From JAJECS01 sp965198185 (GTDB taxonomy: Bacteria > Chloroflexota > UBA11872): a stretch of 64,000 nucleotides of DNA. The position numbers and the translations under genes are program-made. Below the pieces are notes generated by a model. It worked only from the letters and a program-made list of their open reading frames with translations, searched no databases and was not told the origin of the DNA. Positions 35,207-43,765 of this stretch are shown in pieces (position 1 is the first letter of the stretch; each line of letters begins with the position of its first letter). Location of the stretch: positions 1,054,001 to 1,118,000 of the forward strand of contig CBDAOU010000001.1 of the NCBI GenBank assembly GCA_965198185.1, given 5' to 3'.

Positions 35207-36514
35207 ATGGCGGCCATTGGCGCCGTGCCTCCGCTGCGGGAATGCGCGTCAAGCTTCGACGACCTGCCGCATTTGGCCGTGCTTGACGGCGGCCCAGGCG
35301 CCAACGGGCGTTGGACCTATCTGGCGGCCGACCCGCCGCAATGCCTCGTGTGGGACGCGGACGGCGGCGATGGGTTTGCCGAGCTTGAGGCGCTGATTGG
35401 ACCAGACGATCGTCACCCGGACTGGCCCGCGCCCTTCAGCGGCGGCGCCATCGGCTATCTGGCGTACGACGCCGTGTTCGCGCTCGAGACCCTGCGCGTG
35501 CCCCACGCCCCGGCGCCGGCAGGCTATCTCTGGGCCGGCGTCTACGACCGCGTGATCGCGCGGGACGAGGCCACCGGCGAATGCTGGGTGGCGGCCACCA
35601 GCCGCTTCGGGCGCGATCCGCAACGGCTCGTGGACGAGGCTCGCTCACGACTCGCGGCGCCGCCGACCAGTCCTCGTGAGGTGCGCGCGTTCGGCGTCAC
35701 CTCCAATCTCAATCGCGCGGCTTATGGCGAACGGGTGCGGCGGATCTTGGACTACATCGCGGCGGGCGATTGCTACCAGGTCAACCTGGCGCGGCGTCTC
35801 AGGTTTCAGTGCCAGGCGTCGAGCCTCGACATGTACCAACAGCTCGTGAACCGACATCCGGCGCCATTCGGCGCGCTCATTCGGGCGGGCCCGATCGACG
35901 TCGTGAGCGCCTCGCCGGAGCTCTTCATCCGCAGCGAGGGCCGCCAGGCGGTGGCGCGTCCCATCAAGGGAACTCGACCTCGCAGCCAGGACCCGGCGGA
36001 GGACCAGCGCCGGGCTCGCGCGTTGCGCGCCAGCGCCAAGGATCGCGCGGAGAACGTGATGATCGTGGACGTGATGCGCAACGACTTTGGGCGGGTCTGT
36101 GCGCCCGGAACCGTGCGGGCGCCGATCCTGTGGTCGGCAGAGCCCCACCCCACGGTTTGGCAGCTCGTGTCGGTCGTCCGCGGGGAACTGGCGGCTGGGG
36201 CCAGCTCAGTGGACCTGCTCCGCGCATGCGCGCCGAGCGGCTCCGTGACCGGCGCGCCGAAGCTGCGCGCCATCGAGATCATCGACGAGCTGGAGCCGGA
36301 GCGACGCGGCGTTTACTGCGGGACCGTGTTTCGGCTCGGATTCGATGGGGCGCTGACCGCCAGCGTGGCTATTCGGACGCTGCAGCTGGCCGACGGGCAC
36401 GCGAGCCTGGACGTGGGCGCGGGGATCGTGGCCGACTCGGACCCGGACCTCGAGTTCGACGAGACGTCGGACAAGGCGCGCGGCATCCTGGCCGCGCTGG
36501 GGACGCGGGAGTGA
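35207..36514 (+). CDS. pabB: Aminodeoxychorismate synthase component I
   Basis: This chorismate-binding enzyme of about 435 residues makes 4-amino-4-deoxychorismate for folate. It has GGAIGYLAYDAV near residue 75, YIAAGDCYQVNLARR, SPELFIRSEG, RPIKGTRPR, KDRAENVMIVDVMRNDFGRV, APSGSVTGAPKLRA and VGAGIVADSDPDLEF. The catalytic-loop lysine/threonine in PIKGTRPR favours PabB over TrpE. An upstream non-ATG start (35156) would add 17 residues. No pabA or pabC is adjacent. Confidence 0.88.
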   Translation: MAAIGAVPPLRECASSFDDLPHLAVLDGGPGANGRWTYLAADPPQCLVWDADGGDGFAELEALIGPDDRHPDWPAPFSGGAIGYLAYDAVFALETLRVPHAPAPAGYLWAGVYDRVIARDEATGECWVAATSRFGRDPQRLVDEARSRLAAPPTSPREVRAFGVTSNLNRAAYGERVRRILDYIAAGDCYQVNLARRLRFQCQASSLDMYQQLVNRHPAPFGALIRAGPIDVVSASPELFIRSEGRQAVARPIKGTRPRSQDPAEDQRRARALRASAKDRAENVMIVDVMRNDFGRVCAPGTVRAPILWSAEPHPTVWQLVSVVRGELAAGASSVDLLRACAPSGSVTGAPKLRAIEIIDELEPERRGVYCGTVFRLGFDGALTASVAIRTLQLADGHASLDVGAGIVADSDPDLEFDETSDKARGILAALGTRE

Positions 36515-36529
36515 CGAATACCGGCGCCG

Positions 36530-37003
36530 TCAGGGATCCAGGTAGCGCGCCTGCACCCAGCCGTCGGGCTCCAGCTCGACCCAAATGAGGCCTTCTGAGG
36601 TTCGCTGGCCGCCGGTGAGCCGCACTTCCGTCTGGTAGAGCAGCACCCGGATGACCGCCGCCCGGACGGTTGGCTCGACCCGGACGTTGAGGCCGTCGGT
36701 GGCATTGACGCTACGGTTGAGCGCGGGCGTTGGAGTGGGCGTCGCCGCCGGCCTGGGCGTGGGCGTTGGCGTCGGCGTCACCAACGGCATGACCGTAGGG
36801 GCGCCTTCGGGCGACGTGATGGCCGGTCGCGGCACGACCGGCGCACTGACGCTCGGCGGAACGGCCGCCGTCGCCAGATCGATCGGCGGGCCGGCAAAGA
36901 GAAAGCGCAGCACGACGATGCCCACCACCGGCACCGCCAGGGCGCCGACCACGCCCAGCGCCACGCCGAATTGGCCACGGAGCCACCCTGCCCAGCGCTG
37001 CAC
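36530..37003 (-). CDS. Membrane-anchored bacterial SH3 domain protein
   Basis: This 157-residue protein has one N-terminal membrane helix (about 15-37), a Pro/Thr linker (TPTPTPTPRPAATPTPTP at about 75-92) and a C-terminal SH3b domain (ATDGLNVRVEPTVRAAVIRVL ... GLIWVELEPDGWVQARYLDP), which usually binds cell-wall peptides. It is probably an extracytoplasmic wall-binding protein. It converges on pabB with a 15-base gap. Confidence 0.78.
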   Translation of the reverse strand: MQRWAGWLRGQFGVALGVVGALAVPVVGIVVLRFLFAGPPIDLATAAVPPSVSAPVVPRPAITSPEGAPTVMPLVTPTPTPTPRPAATPTPTPALNRSVNATDGLNVRVEPTVRAAVIRVLLYQTEVRLTGGQRTSEGLIWVELEPDGWVQARYLDP

Positions 37004-37164
37004 GCGGCTTCGCCACCTCTTCGCAGAATGTGCCGACCAACCCTAACGCACGGCTGGCTGGGACCTGCTGCGGTTGGGTCTCCCAGGCTGCGCGCAGCCT
37101 GGGCCACCGGGCCTGAGTATTCGATGTAGGAACGGCCCTTGTGGCCGCCCTGGTCGGCGCGCCT

Positions 37165-37629
37165 CTAGTCGGCCGAAGTCTGGGCGCCCGGCCAGGGGGG
37201 CCAGTTGCCGAACGCCTTGGCCGTTCGGCCCGAATAGGCCACGGTGAAGAAGCCCCGGGCTTCGTCGCCAATGCCGACAAGCGTGCCGTTCGCCCGTCCG
37301 CCGGCGCTGATGGCGATGATGCCCTGGGCGTCGCCCCCGCTGATGGCAATGATGCCGCTGGCCGACCCGGCGCCGATGGCGATGATGCCGATGGCGTTGA
37401 AGAGGCTGACGGCGACTATGCCGACGGCAACGATCGGACTTAGCGCGAAGGTCCCAACCGCGACCACGTAGGCGAGCGCCGTCCCCTCGAGGACGACCCC
37501 TTCCATCTCGACGACGCTGAACGCGCCGAGCAGCACGATGACGACGGTGGCGACCAGCACGGCCAGCGTGGCCAGCCCGGATACGCCCCGGGCGAACTGC
37601 CCGACGGTAGCTTTGGCGGACTCTGACAT
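37165..37629 (-). CDS. Small membrane protein with GIIAI repeats
   Basis: This 154-residue protein starts with ATG 37629 and has AGGAGG 8 bases upstream. Two hydrophobic segments (about 15-35 and 45-75) are followed by a regular repeat, IGIIAIGAGSASGIIAISGGDAQGIIAIS (split here across residues 76-105), with a unit of about 10 residues. The periodicity suggests a small beta-solenoid or stacked-strand domain close to the membrane. I recognise no family with certainty. Confidence 0.65.
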   Translation of the reverse strand: MSESAKATVGQFARGVSGLATLAVLVATVVIVLLGAFSVVEMEGVVLEGTALAYVVAVGTFALSPIVAVGIVAVSLFNAIGIIAIGAGSASGIIAISGGDAQGIIAISAGGRANGTLVGIGDEARGFFTVAYSGRTAKAFGNWPPWPGAQTSAD

Positions 37630-37647
37630 GCGTTGCACCTCCTGCGT

Positions 37648-37680
37648 GCCAGCGTGCGCTGTCGGCCACCGTTGGTCAAC
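37648..37680. repeat. 33-bp direct repeat upstream of two leftward genes (copy 1)
   Basis: GCCAGCGTGCGC...CGGCCACCGTTGGTCAAC at 37648-37680 matches 38363-38395 at 31 of 33 positions in the same orientation. Copy 1 lies just upstream of the GIIAI-repeat gene, and copy 2 just upstream of the next leftward gene. Read leftward, each begins GTTGACCAACGG, so it may carry a shared promoter or operator. Confidence 0.7.
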
Positions 37681-37889
37681 GTCAGCGCCGGTCGGATCCT
37701 CGTTCCCGTTGATGGCTTCGCACCCCGAGCCGCGAGGCGATCTTGGCGCCGGGAGTTTTTTTACGTGTTCGGGCGTTTTCTTCGACTCCGAATTACTAGA
37801 CCTGCACCCGTGGCCTCGAGGCTGGACGCTCGAGATTCCTCACGGTCTGCGGAATGGCCGGCAGGGTGGGGCGCCGCGTCGGCAGTGGG

Positions 37890-38312
37890 TCATTCTGCCG
37901 CTGGCTCGGCTGCACCGCCGGCGGCCCCATGGGGTTTGGGGGGTCCTGGCGAGTCGTTCGTGCGGCTGATCTTCCGCCGCACCCAGGTCCCGGCGCGGGT
38001 CGCCCCGTAGCCAAGCAGGGCGAAGGCGAACACCAGCCTAGGCCAAACACGTCGGCCCACGCCGCGGGCACCCCGGCCAAGCGCTGGCACGCCCACGCGG
38101 ATAGTCCACCAGAGGGCACGGAGCAGGGAGAAACCGATGATGCGGAGCGCCCGAGCCATCAGGATGAATCCACGCCAGAGGGCACGGATCACCGAACGAC
38201 CGGTGATTCCGAGCGCCCGAGCCACCAGCGAGAGTCCACGCCAGAGACTGCGGGCGATAAGGCGCGCGACGAGGGCAATCGTGGTGAAAATCGTCAGCGC
38301 CAGCCGCCACAT
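37890..38312 (-). CDS. Hydrophobic/basic repeat protein, possible membrane protein
   Basis: A frame of about 140 residues consists of alternating hydrophobic and Arg/Trp-containing stretches built on a 22-residue repeat (for example RALWRGFILMARALRIIGFS), encoded by 66-base tandem DNA units. It ends in a basic and then Pro/Gly/Ala-rich tail. The frame extends upstream to GTG 38384, inside the 33-bp repeat. ATG 38312 is the first methionine, and neither has a clear ribosome site. It may be a real membrane-associated protein or only an open repeat frame. Confidence 0.45.
   Translation of the reverse strand: MWRLALTIFTTIALVARLIARSLWRGLSLVARALGITGRSVIRALWRGFILMARALRIIGFSLLRALWWTIRVGVPALGRGARGVGRRVWPRLVFAFALLGYGATRAGTWVRRKISRTNDSPGPPKPHGAAGGAAEPAAE
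38110..38255. repeat. 66-bp tandem repeat, about 2.2 copies
   Basis: The unit starts CAGAGGGCACGGA and contains GGAGCGCCCGAGCCA. Copies begin at 38110 and 38176, and a partial third begins at 38242 (CAGAGACTGCG). The period is an exact multiple of three and keeps the leftward frame open. Confidence 0.7.
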
Positions 38313-38418
38313 TATGAGGGCCGCACCAAAGCCACGGTCAGATGCCTGTTGTTTGAGGCGGGGCCAGCGTGCGCCGCCGGCCACCGTTGGTCAACTGGAC
38401 CGCTGGGCTGACAGAGCG

Positions 38419-38448
38419 TTGCAGAAGCGGAGCGCCGCCGCCTACAAT
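38419..38448 (+). promoter_or_regulatory. Sigma-70-type promoter for glnA
   Basis: TTGCAG (38419-38424) and TACAAT (38443-38448) are separated by 18 bases. A transcript would start near 38455, giving a leader of about 130 bases before the glnA start codon. No rightward gene lies closer upstream than pabB (36514). Confidence 0.55.
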
Positions 38449-38508
38449 TCAAGGCCGTCGATGGACGGTGCCCGCGCAACGCCAAAGCTGGCGCGGCGGG
38501 CGGGATCG

Positions 38509-38544
38509 CGCCCATGCAGCGTCGCCGCTGCTGGGCGTTTTTTT
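38509..38544 (+). terminator. Intrinsic terminator inside the glnA leader (candidate attenuator)
   Basis: CGCCCA-T-GCAGCG (38509-38521) pairs with CGCTGC-TGGGCG (38526-38537) over 12 base pairs with one bulged T and a 4-base loop, followed by seven T (38538-38544). It lies between the promoter and the glnA start (38589), with another hairpin (GCCCGC/GCGGGC, 38470-38501) just before it. That order is typical of transcription attenuation or a riboswitch. The sensor is unknown. Confidence 0.7.
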
Positions 38545-38588
38545 GTTTGGTCGAGCGCACGGCGCTCGGACAGGGAGGACAAGTCGAG

Positions 38589-40031
38589 ATGGCAGACGCC
38601 TCACAAGCAGACCTCGTCCAGTCGGCCCTTCGCAAAGCGAGGGACGCCGACTGCCGCATCGTCGACGTTCGCTTTACCGATCTCCCGGGCACGTGGCAGC
38701 ACTTTTCGATCCCGCTGGACAAGCTGGACGAGGACGTGTTCGCGGAAGGCCTGGGGTTCGACGGATCGAGCGTGCGTGGGTTCCAGCAGATCCATGAAAG
38801 CGACATGCTGGTGATGCCCGACCCCACGACGGCCTTCGTGGACCCCACGCTGGAAGTGCCCACGCTGGTGCTCACGGGCAGCATCCAGGACCCGGTGACC
38901 GGCGAGTCGTACTCGCGCGATCCGCGGCACGTGGCGCAGAAAGCCGAGCAGCATCTCATCGATAGCGGCATCGCGGACGTGAGCTACTGGGGGCCGGAAG
39001 CGGAGTTCTTCATCCTCAACAGCGTCAGGTTCGATCAAACCGCCCACGCGGCCTTCTACTTCATCGACTCCGAAGAGGGCATTTGGAACTCGGGCGCGGA
39101 CGACGCCCACGGGCCCAATCTGGGGCACCGCCCGCTGCACAAGCGGGGCTACTTTCCCGTCCCACCAACCGACAAACTGCAGGACTTGCGCTCGCGGATG
39201 ACGCTGGCGCTGATGGACGTGGGCATCGACGTCGAGCTGCACCACCACGAAGTGGCCACCGGTGGCCAGGCCGAGATCGATATCCGCTACGGCCCGCTGA
39301 CGAAGATCGGCGATCAGATGATGCTCTTCAAATACATCGTCAAGAACGTGGCGCGGCAGCACGGCTACACCGTGACGTTCATGCCCAAGCCGATATTCGG
39401 CGACAACGGATCGGGCATGCACGTGCACCAGAGCTTGTGGAAGAACGGGAGCAACCTGTTCTACGACGCAGACGGCTACGCGCTGCTGAGCGAGACGGCC
39501 CGGCATTACATCGGCGGCCTGCTGCGGCACGCCCCGGCGCTGCTGGCGTTCTGCGCGCCCACCACGAACTCGTACCGGCGACTGGTGCCCGGATTCGAGG
39601 CGCCGGTCAACCTGGTGTACTCCCAGCGCAATCGGAGCGCGTGCGTGCGCATCCCGGCATATTCGCCGAGCCCGGCGGCACGGCGCGTCGAGTTCCGCCC
39701 GCCGGACCCAAGCGCGAACCCCTACCTCGCGTGCGCGGCCATGTTGATGGCCGGCCTGGACGGGATTCGCAACCAGATCGAGCCCCCGGACCCGGTGGAC
39801 CTCGACCTGTACGACCTGGAGCCGGAGGAGGCCGCGAAGGTGCAGTCGGTGCCTGGGTCGCTCTACGAGGTGCTGGACGCGCTGGAAGCCGACCACGCGT
39901 TTCTGCGGGAAGGCGGCGTGTTCACGCAGGACCTGATCGACACCTGGCTGGACTACAAGCGCACCGTCGAGGCGGACGAGGTGAACCTGCGGCCGCACCC
40001 GTACGAGTTCATGCTCTACTACGACGTGTAG
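38589..40031 (+). CDS. glnA: Glutamine synthetase, type I
   Basis: This 480-residue GlnA makes glutamine from glutamate, ammonia and ATP. Motifs are the N-terminal GFDGSSVRGFQQIHESDM (about 56-73), the metal site EAEFFIL, ATGGQAEIDIRYG, KPIFGDNGSGMHVHQSLWKNG (two parts) and the glutamate-binding NRSACVRIP. The phrase LYDLEPEE near residue 406 matches the adenylylation-site context (Tyr before DLPPEE) of GSI-beta enzymes. The start ATG 38589 has GGGAGG 11 bases upstream. Control is probably by the attenuator in its leader. Confidence 0.95.
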   Translation: MADASQADLVQSALRKARDADCRIVDVRFTDLPGTWQHFSIPLDKLDEDVFAEGLGFDGSSVRGFQQIHESDMLVMPDPTTAFVDPTLEVPTLVLTGSIQDPVTGESYSRDPRHVAQKAEQHLIDSGIADVSYWGPEAEFFILNSVRFDQTAHAAFYFIDSEEGIWNSGADDAHGPNLGHRPLHKRGYFPVPPTDKLQDLRSRMTLALMDVGIDVELHHHEVATGGQAEIDIRYGPLTKIGDQMMLFKYIVKNVARQHGYTVTFMPKPIFGDNGSGMHVHQSLWKNGSNLFYDADGYALLSETARHYIGGLLRHAPALLAFCAPTTNSYRRLVPGFEAPVNLVYSQRNRSACVRIPAYSPSPAARRVEFRPPDPSANPYLACAAMLMAGLDGIRNQIEPPDPVDLDLYDLEPEEAAKVQSVPGSLYEVLDALEADHAFLREGGVFTQDLIDTWLDYKRTVEADEVNLRPHPYEFMLYYDV

Positions 40032-40041
40032 GTGATTTCAG

Positions 40042-40062
40042 GCCGCCGGGTCAGCCGGCGGC
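40042..40062. terminator. Hairpin between glnA and the holB operon
   Basis: GCCGCCGG (40042-40049) pairs with CCGGCGGC (40055-40062) around a 5-base loop, 11 bases after the glnA stop. It overlaps the last codons of the leftward PSP1-like gene. No T-run follows. Confidence 0.55.
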
Positions 40063-40494
40063 GGGATTCTCCGAATCGTCGCCGGGGAACGCTTGGCCGA
40101 GATCGACCAGGGGCGGCGTGGCGCCGGGATGGCGTCGGCGCACGGCGAGAAGCCGGTTGATGAGCCGCGCGACTCGCCCGGTGCTGACGGGAGGCGCTTC
40201 GTGTCGCCGGGTCTGTTCGACCGCGTCCACGCGCACGGCGGCGATGTCTTCGGGTGAATCGGCGGCGGCTTCCGCGGGTCTGAACACGCGCAGCGGTGCA
40301 ACGGCAACTCCGGGGGGAACTGCCGTGGGGCCCACGGCGACGCGCGCGGTTCGCTCGCCGTCCTCGGTGGCTATGACGAGCCGCTGGCCGACCGTCGGCG
40401 TGAGATCGCCCGGGTCGCACCACAGCACGGGGCCGTTGCGCCGCGTGCGCAGGCCGATGACGTAGCGAATCGGAGTGGACGATTCGTCCGTCAC
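40051..40494 (-). CDS. PSP1-like protein downstream of holB
   Basis: This 147-residue protein starts at GTG 40494, overlapping the holB stop by 4 bases (GTGA). Its N-terminal part, RYVIGLRTRRNGPVLWCDPGD, then VGQRLVIATEDGERTARVAVG, resembles the beta domain that opens PSP1/RicT proteins, which often follow holB. The second half lacks the conserved PSP1 C-terminal region and is Arg/Ala-rich. It is therefore a short or diverged member, and the assignment is tentative. Confidence 0.65.
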   Translation of the reverse strand: MTDESSTPIRYVIGLRTRRNGPVLWCDPGDLTPTVGQRLVIATEDGERTARVAVGPTAVPPGVAVAPLRVFRPAEAAADSPEDIAAVRVDAVEQTRRHEAPPVSTGRVARLINRLLAVRRRHPGATPPLVDLGQAFPGDDSENPAAG

Positions 40495-41573
40495 CGGGCC
40501 GGGCCGCCGTCGGCCGGCCGGAGCGCGAGGTCCTCGAACGCCAGCTTCGGTGTGACGTTGCGCTGGATGTGATCCTGGGCCGCGCGGGCGCGCCGCATGC
40601 GCGCCACCACGGAGCGGAGCGCGGCACGCGCCTCGGTCGGCGCGTCGCTGCCGACGGCACGCATGGCGGCGCGGAGCTCCGACGCCTGCGCTCGGCCGAT
40701 GTGCCCGAGCCATAGATAGGCCTGCTCGGCCTGCTGGAGGGGCCGCCCGCGGCCCAGCAACTCGTCCACCGTCATGAAGCGCGCCGCGGGCGCCGCGCGC
40801 TCGAAGGCTTCGGCCTTGGCCTGGCGCTCGGCAAACTCCTGCCAGCGGCTCTCATCGCACGCCATGCGAATGGCCCATCCGGCGCGCCCGCGCGCCGCGG
40901 CGGCAATGGCCTCGGCCGCTTCAGCCTCTAGCCCGAGTTCCTTGACCAAGTGGGCGGAAATCTGCACCGCCGGGACGGGGGCCAGCGCAATGTGGTGGCA
41001 GCGGGATCTCAGGGTCGGAAGCACGTCGCTCGCTTGCTGGGCAATGAGGATGATCACCGCCTGCGGCGCGGGCTCCTCCAGCGTCTTCAGCAGGGCGTTT
41101 GCGGCGGGGATGCTCAGCTCCTCGGCCGCGTCGATGATGGCGACCCGCGCCAGCGCGTGCGCCGGCTTCAGGTAGGACTCCGCGGCGAGCTCGCGCACGC
41201 CGCGGATGGGGATGTCGCGAAAGCCGTCGCGGCGGCGCAACACATGCACGTCGATGTAGGCGGTGTGGACATATCCGGCGTCGCGACGGTCACGGGGCGG
41301 CCGCGGGTCGGCCAACTCATCGGGATGGTCCCGCCGCACGGCGGCGTGCCAGAACGGCGCATTGGGCTCCACCGCGCGGCACAGCCGGCAGGTGAGGCAG
41401 GGGCGCTCGGGCTGCACACAGCGCAGCGCCTGGGCCATGCGGGCGGCGAAGGTCCGGCGGCCGGAACCTGGGACGCCCGTGATGAGATAGGCATGTCCCA
41501 GACGACCGGCCCGGTGCGCACCCTGGAACGCCTGCACCGCCCGTTCGTGGCCCAATAGGCCCCAGGCGTTCAT
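40491..41573 (-). CDS. holB: DNA polymerase III delta-prime subunit
   Basis: This 360-residue clamp-loader subunit has an AAA+ fold with a modified P-loop (ITGVPGSGRRTFAARMAQAL, where Lys is replaced by Arg, as often in delta-prime), a zinc-type cluster (CVQPERPCLTCRLC, four Cys at about 52-65), ARVAIIDAAEELSIPAANALLKTLEEP and the sensor SRCHHI. The changed P-loop fits a non-hydrolysing subunit. It is flanked by the PSP1-like gene and the beta-propeller gene with overlaps of 4 bases on both sides. Confidence 0.9.
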   Translation of the reverse strand: MNAWGLLGHERAVQAFQGAHRAGRLGHAYLITGVPGSGRRTFAARMAQALRCVQPERPCLTCRLCRAVEPNAPFWHAAVRRDHPDELADPRPPRDRRDAGYVHTAYIDVHVLRRRDGFRDIPIRGVRELAAESYLKPAHALARVAIIDAAEELSIPAANALLKTLEEPAPQAVIILIAQQASDVLPTLRSRCHHIALAPVPAVQISAHLVKELGLEAEAAEAIAAAARGRAGWAIRMACDESRWQEFAERQAKAEAFERAAPAARFMTVDELLGRGRPLQQAEQAYLWLGHIGRAQASELRAAMRAVGSDAPTEARAALRSVVARMRRARAAQDHIQRNVTPKLAFEDLALRPADGGPAR

Positions 41574-43612
41574 GCGGGAACCGGCACGGCGGCAATGTCC
41601 CGAATGCGAATGCCCAGCGCCACCTGCTGGGCGAGGTGAAAGGTATCGGTGTCATAGATGCTCACCGTGCCGCCATCGCTGGTGCCCACGATCAGCGTGC
41701 GGCGGCCCACGTCCACGGCCAGGGCGTGGGGGTTTGCCGCCACGGGCAGCAGGAAGGCAATGGCGAGGTCGGTCGGGTCCAGCGCCGTGATGGTGTCGGT
41801 CCAGAGGTTGGCCACGAGTAACGCCGACTCGTCCGGCAGCAGGACCAGCCGGTGCAGACCTTCCTCAAGGTCGCGCTGCGCCGATATCTCGAGGGTATCG
41901 GCGTCGAGACGGGTGACGCTGCCGTCGCGCAGGCTGGCGACAAACACATTGCCGGCCTCGTCTACGGTGATCGCTTCCGGCCACGAGGGCACGCTGGCGG
42001 ATTGCCGCTCCTTGCCGGTGGCGACATCCACCAGGGCCACCGTTGAGAACGCGCGGTTGGCGATGTAGACGGACTCGCCGTCGCCGCGGGGCACGATGTC
42101 GCCGACGCCGGCCCGCACCCGCCAGTCATGCACGATGCGCCGCTCATCGGGATCGATCACGAACAGATGCCCGCGGTCGAGGTCGGACCCGGTCACGTAC
42201 AGCAGCCCGGACACGGGGTCGACGGCCATGTCCGCCACCACGAGGCTGGTCGCCGGGGCCCGGCCATTGCCCTCCAACAGCTGCGGCTCGCCGCCATAGA
42301 ACATCTGCGCGTGGTCCGACTTGAGGGTGACGGTGGCACGCGCCATCCGGTGCGGCTCGATCGTGACGGGATTCGGCGACTGGTGGACCGTGATGGGCCC
42401 TGCCGCCTCCGCCGTGCGACCAAGGCTTTCGGCGCTCGCGGTCATCGCGCTCACCACGTACGAACTGCCGGCGATCAGGTCGTCGAACACCACGATGCCC
42501 GACGCATCCGTCTCCCGTGCGCGCACGAGCACCTCACGACCGCGAACGCTCCACAGCAAGTGGACCACGGCGCTGGCGGGGGGCCGATCGTCCTCATCGC
42601 GCACCTCGACCCGAAGACTAAAGGCCAAGGGAATCGGCGCCGCGACGCGGCCGGTTCGCACATTGAACACGCGGATCTCGGTTGCCAGCTCATCGGCGAC
42701 ATAGAGGCGTCCGCGGGCGGGATCGGCCGCGAGCGACCACGCCGCGCCGGCGGCCTTGATCTCCGCCTCCCGCACGGGCGCCAGCGACGGAAGATCGATC
42801 ACCGCCAGGGTCGGGGATTCCGCCTGGCCACGCCCCGGGACGCCACCGACAAAGATGGAGCCTTGCGGGGCCGATGCCAGCACGAAGGTCACTTCTCCAG
42901 GAGTTTCCTCGCCGGCCTGAATGGACGGCGCCTGCAGCGTTTCGTAGCCGGCCGCCCGCGCCGTTACCTGGTAGGGCACGTCCGAGGCCAAGCCCTCGAA
43001 GCGCGCGATGCCGTTGGCCTGGGTGTGCCCGGCGGCGACAAGCTGCCCCTGCTCGCCGCGAACCTCAACGAGCGTCCCCGGCAGCGGATCACGCGACGCG
43101 TCCGCCAGCACCTCGACATGGATTTGTCCCGGCGCGGGCTCGACCAGAAAGGTCGTTAGACCTTCTCCCGCCGGTTCGCCGCCGCGATAGGCCGCCGAGC
43201 CGACAAACTCGATCTGCGTGCCCGGCAGCAGCGGCACGGTGGTCGGCAGCTGAGTTTCGATGCTGAACGTGCCGGCGCGCGAGATGACGACCTCGCCCAC
43301 GAACACGCCCGGCAACGGCTGCTCGACCGTCTGGATGTCGCCGCCGAACGCGATTAGCGGCCGCGCGACCTGCACGATCATTTCCAGCCGCAGCAGGGTG
43401 CCTTCCTCCCAGCGGCTGCCGCGGATCTCGAGCTCGGTGCCCGGCGGCCCGCTCTCGGGCTCGACGCGCAGCATGGGACCACTTTCGTCAACGAGCGGGA
43501 AGTCGCCGGTGACCGCGGAGCCATAGAGGCCGAGCGCCAGGATGATGATGACGGGCAGAAGGGCAATGGCGGCCAGAACGGCGGCAATGGTGACGGCGCG
43601 ACCGGTGGGCAT
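41570..43612 (-). CDS. Membrane-anchored beta-propeller (YVTN-like) protein with Ig-like/CarboxypepD_reg domains
   Basis: This 680-residue protein has an N-terminal membrane helix (about 8-30), an IPT/Ig-like domain with GPPGTELEIRG (about 55-65), a carboxypeptidase-regulatory-like domain (LPGTLVEVRGEQG), a second similar insert (about 335-410), and propeller blades with RGRLYVADE, SGLLYVTGSD, GESVYIANR and NVFVASLRDG. It is probably exposed on the outer face of the membrane. The stop-start overlap with holB (ATGA) is probably only positional. Confidence 0.75.
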   Translation of the reverse strand: MPTGRAVTIAAVLAAIALLPVIIILALGLYGSAVTGDFPLVDESGPMLRVEPESGPPGTELEIRGSRWEEGTLLRLEMIVQVARPLIAFGGDIQTVEQPLPGVFVGEVVISRAGTFSIETQLPTTVPLLPGTQIEFVGSAAYRGGEPAGEGLTTFLVEPAPGQIHVEVLADASRDPLPGTLVEVRGEQGQLVAAGHTQANGIARFEGLASDVPYQVTARAAGYETLQAPSIQAGEETPGEVTFVLASAPQGSIFVGGVPGRGQAESPTLAVIDLPSLAPVREAEIKAAGAAWSLAADPARGRLYVADELATEIRVFNVRTGRVAAPIPLAFSLRVEVRDEDDRPPASAVVHLLWSVRGREVLVRARETDASGIVVFDDLIAGSSYVVSAMTASAESLGRTAEAAGPITVHQSPNPVTIEPHRMARATVTLKSDHAQMFYGGEPQLLEGNGRAPATSLVVADMAVDPVSGLLYVTGSDLDRGHLFVIDPDERRIVHDWRVRAGVGDIVPRGDGESVYIANRAFSTVALVDVATGKERQSASVPSWPEAITVDEAGNVFVASLRDGSVTRLDADTLEISAQRDLEEGLHRLVLLPDESALLVANLWTDTITALDPTDLAIAFLLPVAANPHALAVDVGRRTLIVGTSDGGTVSIYDTDTFHLAQQVALGIRIRDIAAVPVPA

Positions 43613-43765
43613 GCCTCAACTCCGGGTCCGGCGGCTTGCATGACCGAGCGTCGCGACCCTCGCGGACTCCGCCCGCATGCCTCACGCGCAGCGTCCGCGA
43701 GAACCCGGCAAGCCGGCCGGGGATGCGCGGAATTGTAAGTCGCCAGCCGGCGATCTCGCTGGCGG

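Noticed and set aside
38514..38588. N-terminal extension of GlnA from the upstream ATG at 38514
   Set aside because: That ATG lies in the stem of the intrinsic terminator and lacks a ribosome site; GlnA proteins begin near 38589.
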